This document shows, one piece after another, positions 27,004 through 35,404 of a DNA stretch of 64,000 nt; the first letter of the stretch is position 1; each line of letters begins with the position of its first letter. The stretch lies in NCBI GenBank assembly GCA_963792385.1, contig CAWBVZ010000006.1, forward strand, positions 372,001-436,000, in the 5' to 3' direction. Below the pieces are notes generated by a model, which saw nothing but the letters and a program-made list of their open reading frames with translations, did not search any database and was not told the origin of the DNA. The translations under genes and the position numbers were made by a program. This stretch comes from DASSUW01 sp963792385 (lineage in GTDB: Bacteria > Actinomycetota > Thermoleophilia > Solirubrobacterales > Solirubrobacteraceae).

Positions 27004-28613
27004 GGCGCGAGGAGGAAGTCGAGGAGGCCCTGCGCGTCGGCAGCGCTCGGGGCTTGCGGGAGGCCGTTCGGCGCCACCGGGAGGGCCGGGAGGGCCGGCA
27101 GGTTCGTCGGCGGCAGGTCGGGAAGCTCGATGCCGAGCGTGTCCTCGAGGTTCTGGATCAGCTCCTCGGCGGCCTTCCTCGGGTCCTTCTTCACCTCGTC
27201 GACATCGGGCGCCTTCGGGGCCGCGTCCTGCTTCTTCGACTTCGACTTCGACTTCTTGGAGACCGGCAGCTCGTGGGCGTCATGCGTCTCCTGCGCGCCG
27301 GTGTAGCTCGGGTCCGGCTGCGTGATCCCGGGCTGGTGCGGGCCGAGGATCGCCGCGCATTGCGCGTAGAAGCTCGGGTTCTCCTTCAGCTTCTTCTTCA
27401 GCGACTGCAGGTTCTGGTAGTCCGAGCACTGCGAGAGGAAGAGGTTCACCTTCAGCATGTAGCCGTTGGAGTCGAAGGCGTTGATCGCCATCGTCTGGTC
27501 GAACACGTACTGCAGGAGCGACTCGAAGCCGGTGTAGCCCTGGCCGCCGGGCGAGCGCGGGTCCTTCTCGACCGCGCGCTTGCGGTCGTCGAGGTCCTTG
27601 AGCACGAAGTCGAGGTTGTTCGCGAGCTCCGGCGTCTTCGCCGCGAAGCGGTTCAGCTCGGCGATCGTCGGCTTCGCGGCGTGGAGCGCCGGCCGCCCGT
27701 CGCGCCCGAGCTCGCCGAGCGACTTGAAGCTGGTGCGGCTCGCGTCGGCGAAGTCCGGCAGGTTCTCGAACAGCGTCGCCAGCTGGCCGGCCGAGGCGTT
27801 GAGGTCGGCGAGCGCGGGCGACTGCGCGTCGGTCGCCTGGCCGAGCTTGGCCATCGTCGGCTCGAGCTCGCGCAGGAACGCGGGCAGGCGCTGGAGGCTG
27901 GCGCGGATCGCGGCACTGCGCTCGGCGGAGGCAGCGGCCGTCTGGTGCGTCTCGGTCACGAAGCGCCCGACGTCCTTGCGGTTGTCGGCGAGGTCGCCGA
28001 TCACCGTGTCGGCGTCGCGCGTGAGGTTCGCGAGCACCTTGTTCTGGTCGGCGAGGATCGCCAGCACGCGGTCGGTCTCGCGCAGGGCGGGGACGGCGCG
28101 GCGGACGGTCTCCTGGATGTCGGTCGCGCGGCCGCCGACGCCGGCGCCGAGCTCGTCGAGGATGATCCCGAGCCGCTCGCGATACGGGCGCCGCATGATG
28201 TTGTTGATCAGGTCCATCGGGACCGTCGAGGCCGTCTGCTCGACCGGGATCGTCGCCCCGGCCGGCAGCCGCTTTGCGTCTTTCCCCGGGCGGCAGTCGA
28301 CGAAGTACTCGCCGATCAGCGACTGTGGGCGCGTCTCGCAGAACGCGTCGGCGCGCATCGAGCCGAAGCCCGCCTTGTCGATCGCGATGTCGACGAGCGC
28401 GCGCTTGGATTTCGGATCGACGCGCATGCCGGCGACGCGCCCGGCGCGAACGCCGGCGACCTTCACGTCGGCGCCGTTGACGATCCCGAACGCGTTGTCG
28501 AGCTCGACTGTGAATTGGCCGCCGCTCGGTTCCTGCGAGCCGGCGGACGAGCTGGCGACGACCGCCGCAACACCGGCGCCGAGCACGAGGACGATGACGA
28601 GGAGGCGGCGCAC
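27000..28613 (-). CDS. MCE/MlaD-family protein 2 of 6
   Basis: This 537-residue protein starts at GTG directly after the stop of the first MCE gene. The anchor is LLVIVLVLGAGVAAVVASSS; the MlaD domain has FTVELDNAFGIVNGADVKVA, GVRAGRVAGMRV and LIGEYFVDCRPGKDA. The helical region follows. The C-terminus has a Lys/Ser cluster (VSKKSKSKSKKQD), then an Asp/Glu-rich helix and a Pro/Leu-rich end, unlike the other members. The charged tail could contact the cell wall or a partner subunit. Confidence 0.88.
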   Translation of the reverse strand: MRRLLVIVLVLGAGVAAVVASSSAGSQEPSGGQFTVELDNAFGIVNGADVKVAGVRAGRVAGMRVDPKSKRALVDIAIDKAGFGSMRADAFCETRPQSLIGEYFVDCRPGKDAKRLPAGATIPVEQTASTVPMDLINNIMRRPYRERLGIILDELGAGVGGRATDIQETVRRAVPALRETDRVLAILADQNKVLANLTRDADTVIGDLADNRKDVGRFVTETHQTAAASAERSAAIRASLQRLPAFLRELEPTMAKLGQATDAQSPALADLNASAGQLATLFENLPDFADASRTSFKSLGELGRDGRPALHAAKPTIAELNRFAAKTPELANNLDFVLKDLDDRKRAVEKDPRSPGGQGYTGFESLLQYVFDQTMAINAFDSNGYMLKVNLFLSQCSDYQNLQSLKKKLKENPSFYAQCAAILGPHQPGITQPDPSYTGAQETHDAHELPVSKKSKSKSKKQDAAPKAPDVDEVKKDPRKAAEELIQNLEDTLGIELPDLPPTNLPALPALPVAPNGLPQAPSAADAQGLLDFLLAP

Positions 28614-30036
28614 TTACTTCCCCGGCAGGACCTGGGTCGGATCGCAATTGAAGTCCGGCGTCGGCTTCCACGGGCGCGAGCCGTCCTCGGACGTGTGGTC
28701 GCCGCCGCCCGGGCAGCGGTTGCGCTGATCGGTCGACGCGGCGGCCTGGAACGCCTGGTCGCGCAGCTCCGGCGGCACCGGCGTGAGCTGGCCGTCGAGC
28801 AGCGCGAACGCGCTGGCGTGGATGCCCACGCGCGAGGCGGCCCCGAGCGCGTCGTAGGTGCCGGAGTGGCTGAAGTCGTCGAACCAGCCGAGCAGGTCGA
28901 CCGTGTACGGCCGGATGTAGGCGAGCTGCGGCGTCGCGGCATCGAGCGCCTCGGTCGAGGCCGGGAACGTGCCCTTGCGGTCCTTGCCGTTCTCGCTGGA
29001 GTCGCGGACCGCGACGTCGCGCAGCGGCTCCTGGGCGTTCGTGAGGTCGAGCAGGTCGTTGGCCTTGCCGGGTTGCTTCAGCAACTGGCTGAGATCGGCG
29101 AACGTCGGCCGCGCGTCCTGCGCGAGCGGGCGCAGCTCGGCCAGGAACGGCGCGCAGCTTCTTCGCGACCGGCTTGGAGTCGTCCACCAGTGGCTCGAGG
29201 TCGTCGAGCGCGGCGCGCAGGTTCAGGAACGTCGTGTTGGCGCGGCGCATGAAGGAGGGCAGCTGCTGCACGGAGTCCGCCAGCGCCTGCTGCTCGGAGC
29301 CGATCGCGTTCGTCGTCGTGGCGAGGTTGTCGACGAGCCCCGCGAGGTCCTCGTGGCGGTCGGCGAGGTCGGTGACGAGCTGGGAGGACGAGACGACGAA
29401 GCGCTCGAGCAGCTTCGAGTCGGAGTTCAGCTCGCGGAATAGCCGCGACGATGCCTGCAGCGACGGGTTCAGGTACAGCAGGCCGGCGTTCATCTGATCG
29501 CCGCGGCCGTCGTGCTGGGCGGCCGAGCCCTTGATCACCTTCTGGAGGTCGCGGCGGGTCGCGGGATCGAGCGTGTTGAAGACGGCGTCGAGGTCGACCG
29601 CCGTCGTCGTCGCGTCCTGGTCGAGCACGCCGCCGTCCGGGATCTTGGGCGCGCGATCGGCAGGGAGGCGCAGGTCGACGTAGCGGTTGGCGACGCCGGA
29701 CAGCGACGCCTGGCGGACGGTGGCGAGCGTCCCGCGCCGCAGCGGCGCGTAGTCGCCGTTGATGCTCAGCGTCAGCTCAGCCTGGCCGTCGTCGGTCAGC
29801 CGGATGCTCTCGACCTTGCCGGCCGGCACGCCCGAGACCTGCACGAGGTTGCCCTTGACGAGCTGTGAGGCGTTCTCGAAGCGCGCCTTGACCCGGTACC
29901 CGCCGCCGGGGCCGCCGCCGCCGAGCAGCACGACGGCCACGAACACCGTGGCGGCCACGAGGGCGACGAGCGCGACAACGCGCGCAAGTGGGGCTGTTCC
30001 GCGCAATTTCCTCCTGTCCCTTCCCAGGAGACCCAA
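28614..30036 (-). CDS. MCE/MlaD-family protein 1 of 6 (one frameshift)
   Basis: This is the first gene of the MCE operon. One frame gives the anchor VVALVALVAATVFVAVVLLG, the MlaD domain (YRVKARFENASQLVKGNLVQ, VSGVPAGKVESIRL) and helices to about 29150. Another frame continues with AELRPLAQDARPTFADLSQL to the stop at 28614. Removing one G from a GCGCGCC tract near 29153 yields one protein of about 473 residues. The other five genes are intact, so this may be a consensus error. No YrbE permease precedes it; the upstream gene is a DUF167 protein. Confidence 0.82.
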
Positions 30037-30077
30037 CGCGGATCAGCGAGAGAACTTGCGAAAACCTGTGATGCGGG

Positions 30078-30335
30078 TCACACCGGAAGACCCAGCGCGG
30101 CCCGCAGCGCGGTGGCGTTCACGCCCTCCACGCGCACCTGTTTGTCGCGGCCCGTGTGGCCGCGGACGATGCTGACGTTCGAGGGCGCGACACCCGCCGC
30201 CTTGGCGATCAGGCGGCACAGCGCCTCGTTCGCGCGCCCATCGACGGGCGGCGCCGTGACGCGGATCACGACCGCGCCGGCACGCTCGCCGACCACCTCG
30301 TCTCGGCTCGCACGCGGCTGCAGGCGAACGGTCAG
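30078..30335 (-). CDS. DUF167 (YggU-like) protein
   Basis: This 85-residue DUF167 protein carries VTAPPVDGRANEALCRLIAK, then VSIVRGHTGRDKQVRVEG, the family's hallmark. The most sensible start is CTG at 30335, which overlaps the upstream zinc-ribbon stop as CTGA; no ATG, GTG or TTG lies close in the frame. DUF167 proteins are small, widespread and functionally unclear. The gene sits between the zinc-ribbon gene and the MCE operon on the same strand. Confidence 0.82.
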   Translation of the reverse strand: MTVRLQPRASRDEVVGERAGAVVIRVTAPPVDGRANEALCRLIAKAAGVAPSNVSIVRGHTGRDKQVRVEGVNATALRAALGLPV

Positions 30336-30547
30336 GTCAGATCGCGCGGGCGTGCGCCGCTCCCGGCGAGCCGCTCCCTGCGCTCTACGGGCAGCTTGCG
30401 CGGGAAGTTCCCGGGCCGCCGCCGCTCCACCACGGTCTCCCCGCCACAGGCCGGGCAGGGATCGGCGAGCAGATGCTCGATCGATCCACTGAACAAGCTC
30501 CAGCGGGTCTCCCCGCACGTCAAACACCGGACTGCGTACACGGTCAC
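30332..30547 (-). CDS. small zinc-ribbon protein
   Basis: This 71-residue protein has two CxxC knuckles: C-L-T-C near residue 9 and C-P-A-C near residue 32, followed by a strongly basic Arg-rich tail. Such short rubredoxin-like or zinc-ribbon proteins often bind nucleic acid. GTG 30547 is the chosen start; GTG 30541 is an alternative. It overlaps the DUF167 gene by 4 bases, so the two are probably co-translated. The precise role is unknown. Confidence 0.6.
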   Translation of the reverse strand: MTVYAVRCLTCGETRWSLFSGSIEHLLADPCPACGGETVVERRRPGNFPRKLPVERRERLAGSGARPRDLT

Positions 30548-30637
30548 TAACGATCCCGCGCGCGCGACCGGAATGCAACTCGAAGGTCTTCGCGAGAACC
30601 TGAAGACGTTCCGCGGCGTGCTGGTCACCCGGTTTGG

Positions 30638-32968
30638 GTGATGACGGCCCATCCCGTCCGGGTGTTTGATAGTGACGTGCAGCGGCGTGGCATGAGCCTC
30701 GCGGCCCTCTTGGCGGGCCTGTTCATCGCCTTGGCCCCGAGCCCAGCGCGGGCACAGCAGCCACCCGTCCCCGACGGACAAGGCAGCGACCGGTTCGTGA
30801 CGATCGCTGCCCGCTGGTGCCCGACATACGAGAGCGTCGCCGCGAACCGCTCGCGCAACAACATCCAGGAGAGCCTGCGCAACCTGGGGCCGGACACGCC
30901 CTACAGGGTCGGCGAGGACGTCAACCCCGCCACGGAGGCCCTCGCGCCGCAGGACCAGTGCACGCCGATCCCGGTCCCGGTCGCGCCCCCGGGAACGCCA
31001 GGCCCTGGCTGGCAGTTCAAGCTCGGCCACAGCATCGACAGCGGGAAGGACGTGGGCGACTGGGGGTCGCTGTCGAGGGTCGGCGGGCCCTTCAGCCCTG
31101 ACCGGACGATCATCACGGAGCCGTCGGTGCCCGACCGCGACCAGAACGGCAATCCGGACGCGACCAAGCCGGCGATCCTCGGCGCCACGACGATCGAGCT
31201 CAGCGCCGAGGAGGCGTTGCAGGCCGCCGAGAAGCAGCTGTGGATCCAGGGCGGCGTGCCGGGCGACCCTGTGCTCGACGACGTGCCCGCGTTCGCCGGC
31301 CAGTACGGCTTCGCGGCGCTGCGCTGCGCAACGGACAACGTCAACGGCGACAACGTCGAGTACATCAGGTTCCCGACCGGCACCGAGCACGTGTACTGCT
31401 TCGCCTACTACGTCAAGCCGCCGCCGACGGCCGGCACGATCGTCATCAAGAAGGCGACCGACCCCGCGAACGCGGACCTGACGTTCAACTTCGAAGGCAC
31501 CGTCTCCTACAACCCTGGCGGCACGTTCACCCTGAACGCCAAGAGCAACCCGTCACAGACGTTCTTCCGCGCGGGCGTGACCGGCGCCACCGACCCGACA
31601 CGCTGGACGGCGGCGGAACCGAAGGCGCTGTGGCCGAAGGGCTGGGCGCTGGCCGCTCGGACGTGCGACGTGGAGGGGCCGGACGGGACAGCAGGCACCA
31701 GCACCGCGGAGACCAACCTTCCGGCCCAGGACGTCTCGATCCGCCTCGTGTCCGGCGACACAGTCACCTGCACGTTCACCGACAACACGCTCCCGCCGCC
31801 GCCGGGCAAGCTGCTGGTGAGCAAGGTCACCGGCGGCGGCACCGGCCGGTTCGGTTTCACGGTCGCCCGCGAGGACGGCCAGGGCGAACCGATCCGCACC
31901 AGCGCGACGACCGAGCACCAGGACGAGCCCGCCGCGGTCGAAGCCGGCCTGATCGCGCTCAAACCGGGGGTCACCTACGTGATCACCGAAACCGTGCCAC
32001 GCGTGCGGGGCGGGCGGTGGGTGCCCGGAGTCACGAACTGCACGACGTTGCAGCGGACGCGAAGTCGCCATGGCTCGCGGTCGATCACCGTCAACCTGGA
32101 CTCCGGCGAGGGGATCGCGTGCACGTTCGAGAACCGGTTCGTGCCCCGCGGGTCGATCACGATCGCCAAGACCACCCGCGGCCGCGCCGGCACCGCCGGG
32201 TTCGTGATCACGCCGGCGCGGGCGACCTCACGCCAGTACTTCAAGAGTGCGACGACCAAGCGGGACGGCGGCACGGCGGTCGCCACCGGCGACCGCACCC
32301 GCCGCCTGCGGCTCGGCAGGTACGTGATCCAGGAGACCGACGTCACGCCCGTAGGCGACGGGCGGTGGACGCTGCTCGCGGTCACCTGCGGGGGACGGCT
32401 GCGCGCGTTCCAGCAAGGGCAGACGATCGTCGAGCTGACCGCCGAGCATCCGCACGCGGTGTGCCGGTTCATCGACGCGTTCACCCCGGACGCGCCGCCG
32501 CTGCCCGACCCGACCCCACCGCCGCCGCAGCCCTCTCCGCCGCCGGATGCTCAGCCCGACCTCGTGATCACCAAGCGGGCGCTGCGCGACGTCGTCCGGT
32601 TCGGCGCGGTGGCGCGCTTTGAGATCACGGTCCGCAACGCCGGGGACGCCGCCGCCGAGCAGGTGATCGTGGCCGATGGCCCCGGTGAGAACGCGCAGCC
32701 CGTGTCCGCTCGGGCCAGCCAGGGAGGCTGCGGAGAACGCACGCCGCTGATCTGCCGGATCGGGCTCCTGCGCGCCGGCGAGCAAGCCACCATCCGGGTG
32801 AGCGTCCGTGCCACCGGCATACCGGAGATCAGCAACCTCGCCGTCACGGGGAGCGCCACACGCGAAGCAACGCTCGCCAACAACGTCGCACGCGCCCGCA
32901 TGCGCGTTCGCTCAGAAGGCGACGTACGCGGCGTGTGCGAGAGCGCCGTCGCGCGCGCCGCCTGTTGA
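30638..32968 (+). CDS. large secreted protein with SpaA-like and DUF11 domains
   Basis: This 776-residue protein has a signal peptide (LAALLAGLFIALAPSPARAQ). A folded N-terminal region contains WQFKLGHSIDSGKDVGDWGS, then three SpaA/prealbumin-like repeats that each start GxLLVSKVT, GSITIAKTT or TIVIKKATD and end in a C-x-F pair (VTCTFTDN, IACTFENRF, AVCRFIDAF). A Pro-rich linker and a C-terminal DUF11/CARDB-type domain (PDLVITKRALRDVVRFGAVA) follow. It looks like a cell-surface adhesion or wall-associated protein, with no LPxTG sorting signal and no membrane anchor at the C-terminus. It is divergent from the zinc-ribbon gene. Confidence 0.85.
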   Translation: MMTAHPVRVFDSDVQRRGMSLAALLAGLFIALAPSPARAQQPPVPDGQGSDRFVTIAARWCPTYESVAANRSRNNIQESLRNLGPDTPYRVGEDVNPATEALAPQDQCTPIPVPVAPPGTPGPGWQFKLGHSIDSGKDVGDWGSLSRVGGPFSPDRTIITEPSVPDRDQNGNPDATKPAILGATTIELSAEEALQAAEKQLWIQGGVPGDPVLDDVPAFAGQYGFAALRCATDNVNGDNVEYIRFPTGTEHVYCFAYYVKPPPTAGTIVIKKATDPANADLTFNFEGTVSYNPGGTFTLNAKSNPSQTFFRAGVTGATDPTRWTAAEPKALWPKGWALAARTCDVEGPDGTAGTSTAETNLPAQDVSIRLVSGDTVTCTFTDNTLPPPPGKLLVSKVTGGGTGRFGFTVAREDGQGEPIRTSATTEHQDEPAAVEAGLIALKPGVTYVITETVPRVRGGRWVPGVTNCTTLQRTRSRHGSRSITVNLDSGEGIACTFENRFVPRGSITIAKTTRGRAGTAGFVITPARATSRQYFKSATTKRDGGTAVATGDRTRRLRLGRYVIQETDVTPVGDGRWTLLAVTCGGRLRAFQQGQTIVELTAEHPHAVCRFIDAFTPDAPPLPDPTPPPPQPSPPPDAQPDLVITKRALRDVVRFGAVARFEITVRNAGDAAAEQVIVADGPGENAQPVSARASQGGCGERTPLICRIGLLRAGEQATIRVSVRATGIPEISNLAVTGSATREATLANNVARARMRVRSEGDVRGVCESAVARAAC

Positions 32969-32999
32969 GCTCAGTCGAGTGCGCGGCGGATCCATCCAG

Positions 33000-33084
33000 T
33001 ACCCGGGGTGGGAGTCGAACCCACAGAGCTCTCACGAGCAGCGCCTTTTAAGGGCGCGGGCTTTGCCAGTTTGCCTACCCGGGC
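33000..33084 (-). tRNA. tRNA-Leu (TAA)
   Basis: This is an 85-nt class II tRNA. The anticodon loop CTTAAAA sits between GCGCC and GGCGC, giving anticodon UAA for leucine UUA codons. The variable arm GCTCGTGAGAGC and T arm GTGGGTTCGACTCCCAC are present. Acceptor GCCCGGG pairs with CCCGGGT, and CCA is not encoded. Its 5' end overlaps the stop codon of the LysR-type regulator gene by 10 bases on the same strand. UUA is very rare in such GC-rich genomes. Confidence 0.95.
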
Positions 33085-34004
33085 GCGAACGACATCGTAC
33101 GTGCGGCGGCGTCCGACCGATTTGGCGGGAGACCGGCTACGGATGGCGCGACCTCGGCGAGTGCGGCCAGGAGCGCGGTGGTGGCGGGTGGATCGGGTGG
33201 CTCGCCGTAGGTCGCCGCGTAGATGTGTTGCTCTGCTCCGGGTAGCTCGGTCGCCACGATGCCCTTGATGCGGTGGGCGCGCAGGGCAAGTCCGGGGCTG
33301 GTCGTCACGCCGAGCCCGGCGGCGACCAGCGCCTGCATCACGACCATGTCGTCGGACGTGTAGCCGATCCTGGGCTCGAACCCTTCGTCGGCGCACATGG
33401 AGAGGAGGTGGCTGCGGCACCGGGCGCAGCCGGCGATCCAGGTGGCGTCGCGCGCCGTGGCGAGCGTGTACCCGCCGTGGGTGGACAGCAGGTACAGCGG
33501 ATCGTCGAGCAGGTGGTGCAGGCGGACGTCTTCTGGCTCGGGTTCTGTGTCGTCGTAGCGGAAGATGATCGCGACGTCGATCTTGCCGGTGCGCAGCAGT
33601 TCCAGCGCCTCGGGTGGGTGCGTGTCGGTCAGGCCGACCTGCAGACCGGGATGCTTGTTGGTCAGCGCTGCGACCGCCCGCGGGACGAGTGATCCGATCA
33701 CCGAGGAGAAGCTGGCCAGGCGCACCCGGCCGGCGGTCAGCCCGACGTGTGCGGCGAGCTCGGCGTCGGCGGTGTCGAGCCGCCCGATGATCTCGGCTGC
33801 CCGGTCGGCCAGCAGCTGTCCGGCGGGGGTGAGCCGGATGCCGCGCCCGGCGCGTTGCACCAGCTGCGCGCCGGTCTCGGCCTCGAGCCGGGCGAGGTGG
33901 TGACTGACCGTCGGCTGCGTGTAGTGCAGCTCCTTCGCCGCCGCCGTGACCGAGCCGAGCCGGGCGACGGAGTCGAGGACGCGCAGTCGAGTGACGTCCA
34001 GCAT
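33075..34004 (-). CDS. LysR-family transcriptional regulator
   Basis: This 309-residue LTTR has an N-terminal winged helix (LRVLDSVARLGSVTAAAKEL, HYTQPTVSHHLARLEAETGA) and a periplasmic-binding-fold effector domain. An unusual CARCRSHLLSMC cluster occurs near residue 195 with three cysteines, which could allow redox or metal sensing. It is divergent from the cysteine-dioxygenase-like gene with 74 bp between starts, the usual arrangement for an LTTR and its target. Its stop codon (TAG) lies inside the 5' acceptor of the tRNA-Leu gene. Confidence 0.9.
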   Translation of the reverse strand: MLDVTRLRVLDSVARLGSVTAAAKELHYTQPTVSHHLARLEAETGAQLVQRAGRGIRLTPAGQLLADRAAEIIGRLDTADAELAAHVGLTAGRVRLASFSSVIGSLVPRAVAALTNKHPGLQVGLTDTHPPEALELLRTGKIDVAIIFRYDDTEPEPEDVRLHHLLDDPLYLLSTHGGYTLATARDATWIAGCARCRSHLLSMCADEGFEPRIGYTSDDMVVMQALVAAGLGVTTSPGLALRAHRIKGIVATELPGAEQHIYAATYGEPPDPPATTALLAALAEVAPSVAGLPPNRSDAAARTMSFAPG

Positions 34005-34078
34005 CTATCGAGCTTATCTATGGGCCAGCGTGAAGGTTGGCATTGGACGTATGAGGCGATTGACCGCAAGCTGAAGGC
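34005..34078. promoter_or_regulatory. divergent promoter region, probable LysR operator
   Basis: The 74 bp between the LysR start and the dioxygenase start holds the imperfect direct repeat CTATCGAGCTTATCTATG at 34005-34022. It contains the T-N11-A spacing expected for an LTTR box. Position and arrangement suggest regulator control of the divergent gene. No -10/-35 box could be called with confidence. Confidence 0.4.
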
Positions 34079-34591
34079 ATGACCGCGACTCAGATCCGCC
34101 CCGCCACCCAGCTGAGCTCACTCGTCGCCGGCATCCGCACCGCCGTGGACAGCCATGTCGACTGGGAGGGGACCGCGCAGCTCGTGGCCGACCAGCTGCG
34201 CCTGCACCTGCCCACCCCGGACGTCCTGACCGCCGCGCAGCGCCTCGGCTCACCCGACGACTACGTCGGCCACAACCTGTACGTCGAGCCGGACGGATCG
34301 TTCTCGATCGTCGGCCTGGTCTGGCGGCCCGGGCAATTCACCCGGATCCATGACCACATGACCTGGTGCGTCTTCGGCGTCATCCAGGGCGTCGAACACG
34401 AGGAGCTGTTCGACGCCGACTTGAACTTGGTCGGCCGCAACGAGAGCCACGTGGGCGACGTCAGCGGCTTCGCGCCGCCCGGCGACATCCATCGCGTGCG
34501 CAACATCAGCGACACGACGGCGATCTCGATCCACATCTACGGCACCGACATCACCCGCGTCGGCTCCAGCGCCCGCCGCTACTACGACTGA
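34079..34591 (+). CDS. cysteine-dioxygenase-family cupin
   Basis: This 170-residue protein of the cysteine dioxygenase family has iron ligands H91 and H93 in RIHDHMTW and H138 in PPGDIHRVRN. A cysteine at 97 (WCVFGVIQG) lies close to the position of the residue cross-linked to Tyr in mammalian CDO. Family members oxidise thiols such as cysteine or 3-mercaptopropionate to sulfinates. It is divergent from and probably controlled by the LysR regulator. A RibD-like reductase gene follows 27 bp downstream. Confidence 0.87.
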   Translation: MTATQIRPATQLSSLVAGIRTAVDSHVDWEGTAQLVADQLRLHLPTPDVLTAAQRLGSPDDYVGHNLYVEPDGSFSIVGLVWRPGQFTRIHDHMTWCVFGVIQGVEHEELFDADLNLVGRNESHVGDVSGFAPPGDIHRVRNISDTTAISIHIYGTDITRVGSSARRYYD

Positions 34592-34618
34592 CCCCGACCA
34601 TCCAAAGGAGCACCAGCC

Positions 34619-35260
34619 ATGTCACTTGCCCGCGTCCAGAACTTCTCCATCTCACTCGACGGCTTCGGCACCGGTGAGGGCCTAAGCGCCGACGCATATT
34701 TCGGTCACGCCGGGGATCGGCTGCACGAGTGGATGTTCGCCACCGGGTGGTGGCACGGCGATAAGCCCGGCGGTAGCGGCGGCATCGATGACGCCTTTGC
34801 GCGGCTGTTCGATCCCGGGATCGGCGCCGAGATCATGGGTGCCGGGAAGTTCGGCGCGCCCGGATGGCAGGAGGACCCGGAGTGGAAGGGCGCGTGGGGT
34901 CCCAACCCGCCGTTCCACACACCGGTCTTCGTCCTCACCCATCACCCACGCCCGTCCGTCGAGATGGAGGGCGGCACGACGTTCCACTTCATCGACGCTT
35001 CGCCTGCAGAAGCACTCGAGACAGCCCGCAAGGCCGCGAACGGCAAGGACGTCCGCCTCGGCGGAGGTCCCAGCATAATCCGCGACTTCCTGGCTGCCGG
35101 GCTCGTCGACCACATGCACGTCGTGGTGGTCCCGATCCTGCTCGGCCGAGGCGTACGCCTCTGGGACGGGCTCGAGGGCCTCGAGAAGGACTACAAGGTC
35201 GAGGCCACTTCCTCGCCCAGCGGAGTCACGCACGTGACATTCACCCGTGCGGGTGCCTGA
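34619..35260 (+). CDS. RibD-C/dihydrofolate-reductase-like protein
   Basis: This 213-residue protein has the DHFR-like fold of the RibD C-terminal family. Features are ISLDGFGTGEG at the start, PVFVLTHHPRPSVEMEGGTT, and RLGGGPSIIRDFLAAGLVDH with the glycine loop that binds NADPH, then VVPILLGRGVRLWDGL. Proteins of this group reduce unknown substrates and are often small stress-linked reductases. It may be co-transcribed with the upstream CDO-like gene. Confidence 0.9.
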   Translation: MSLARVQNFSISLDGFGTGEGLSADAYFGHAGDRLHEWMFATGWWHGDKPGGSGGIDDAFARLFDPGIGAEIMGAGKFGAPGWQEDPEWKGAWGPNPPFHTPVFVLTHHPRPSVEMEGGTTFHFIDASPAEALETARKAANGKDVRLGGGPSIIRDFLAAGLVDHMHVVVVPILLGRGVRLWDGLEGLEKDYKVEATSSPSGVTHVTFTRAGA

Positions 35261-35404
35261 ACCGCCTCGGTCAGGAACCCTTGAGAATCGCTCGCTACGC
35301 TTTGAACTACGCAACTTTCCCGTCGCGTGGGAGTTCCTGCCGCGACGAGACGTATTTGCGCGCCGGTTCTCGCGTAGCGGGATGATCGGCGAGCGACGAC
35401 AACC

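Noticed and set aside
27280..28613. Long minus-strand frame continuing past mce1 into mce2
   Set aside because: Beyond about 29150 the frame is Arg/Ala-rich shadow; the real protein continues in another frame to 28614, and mce2 is intact in its own frame.
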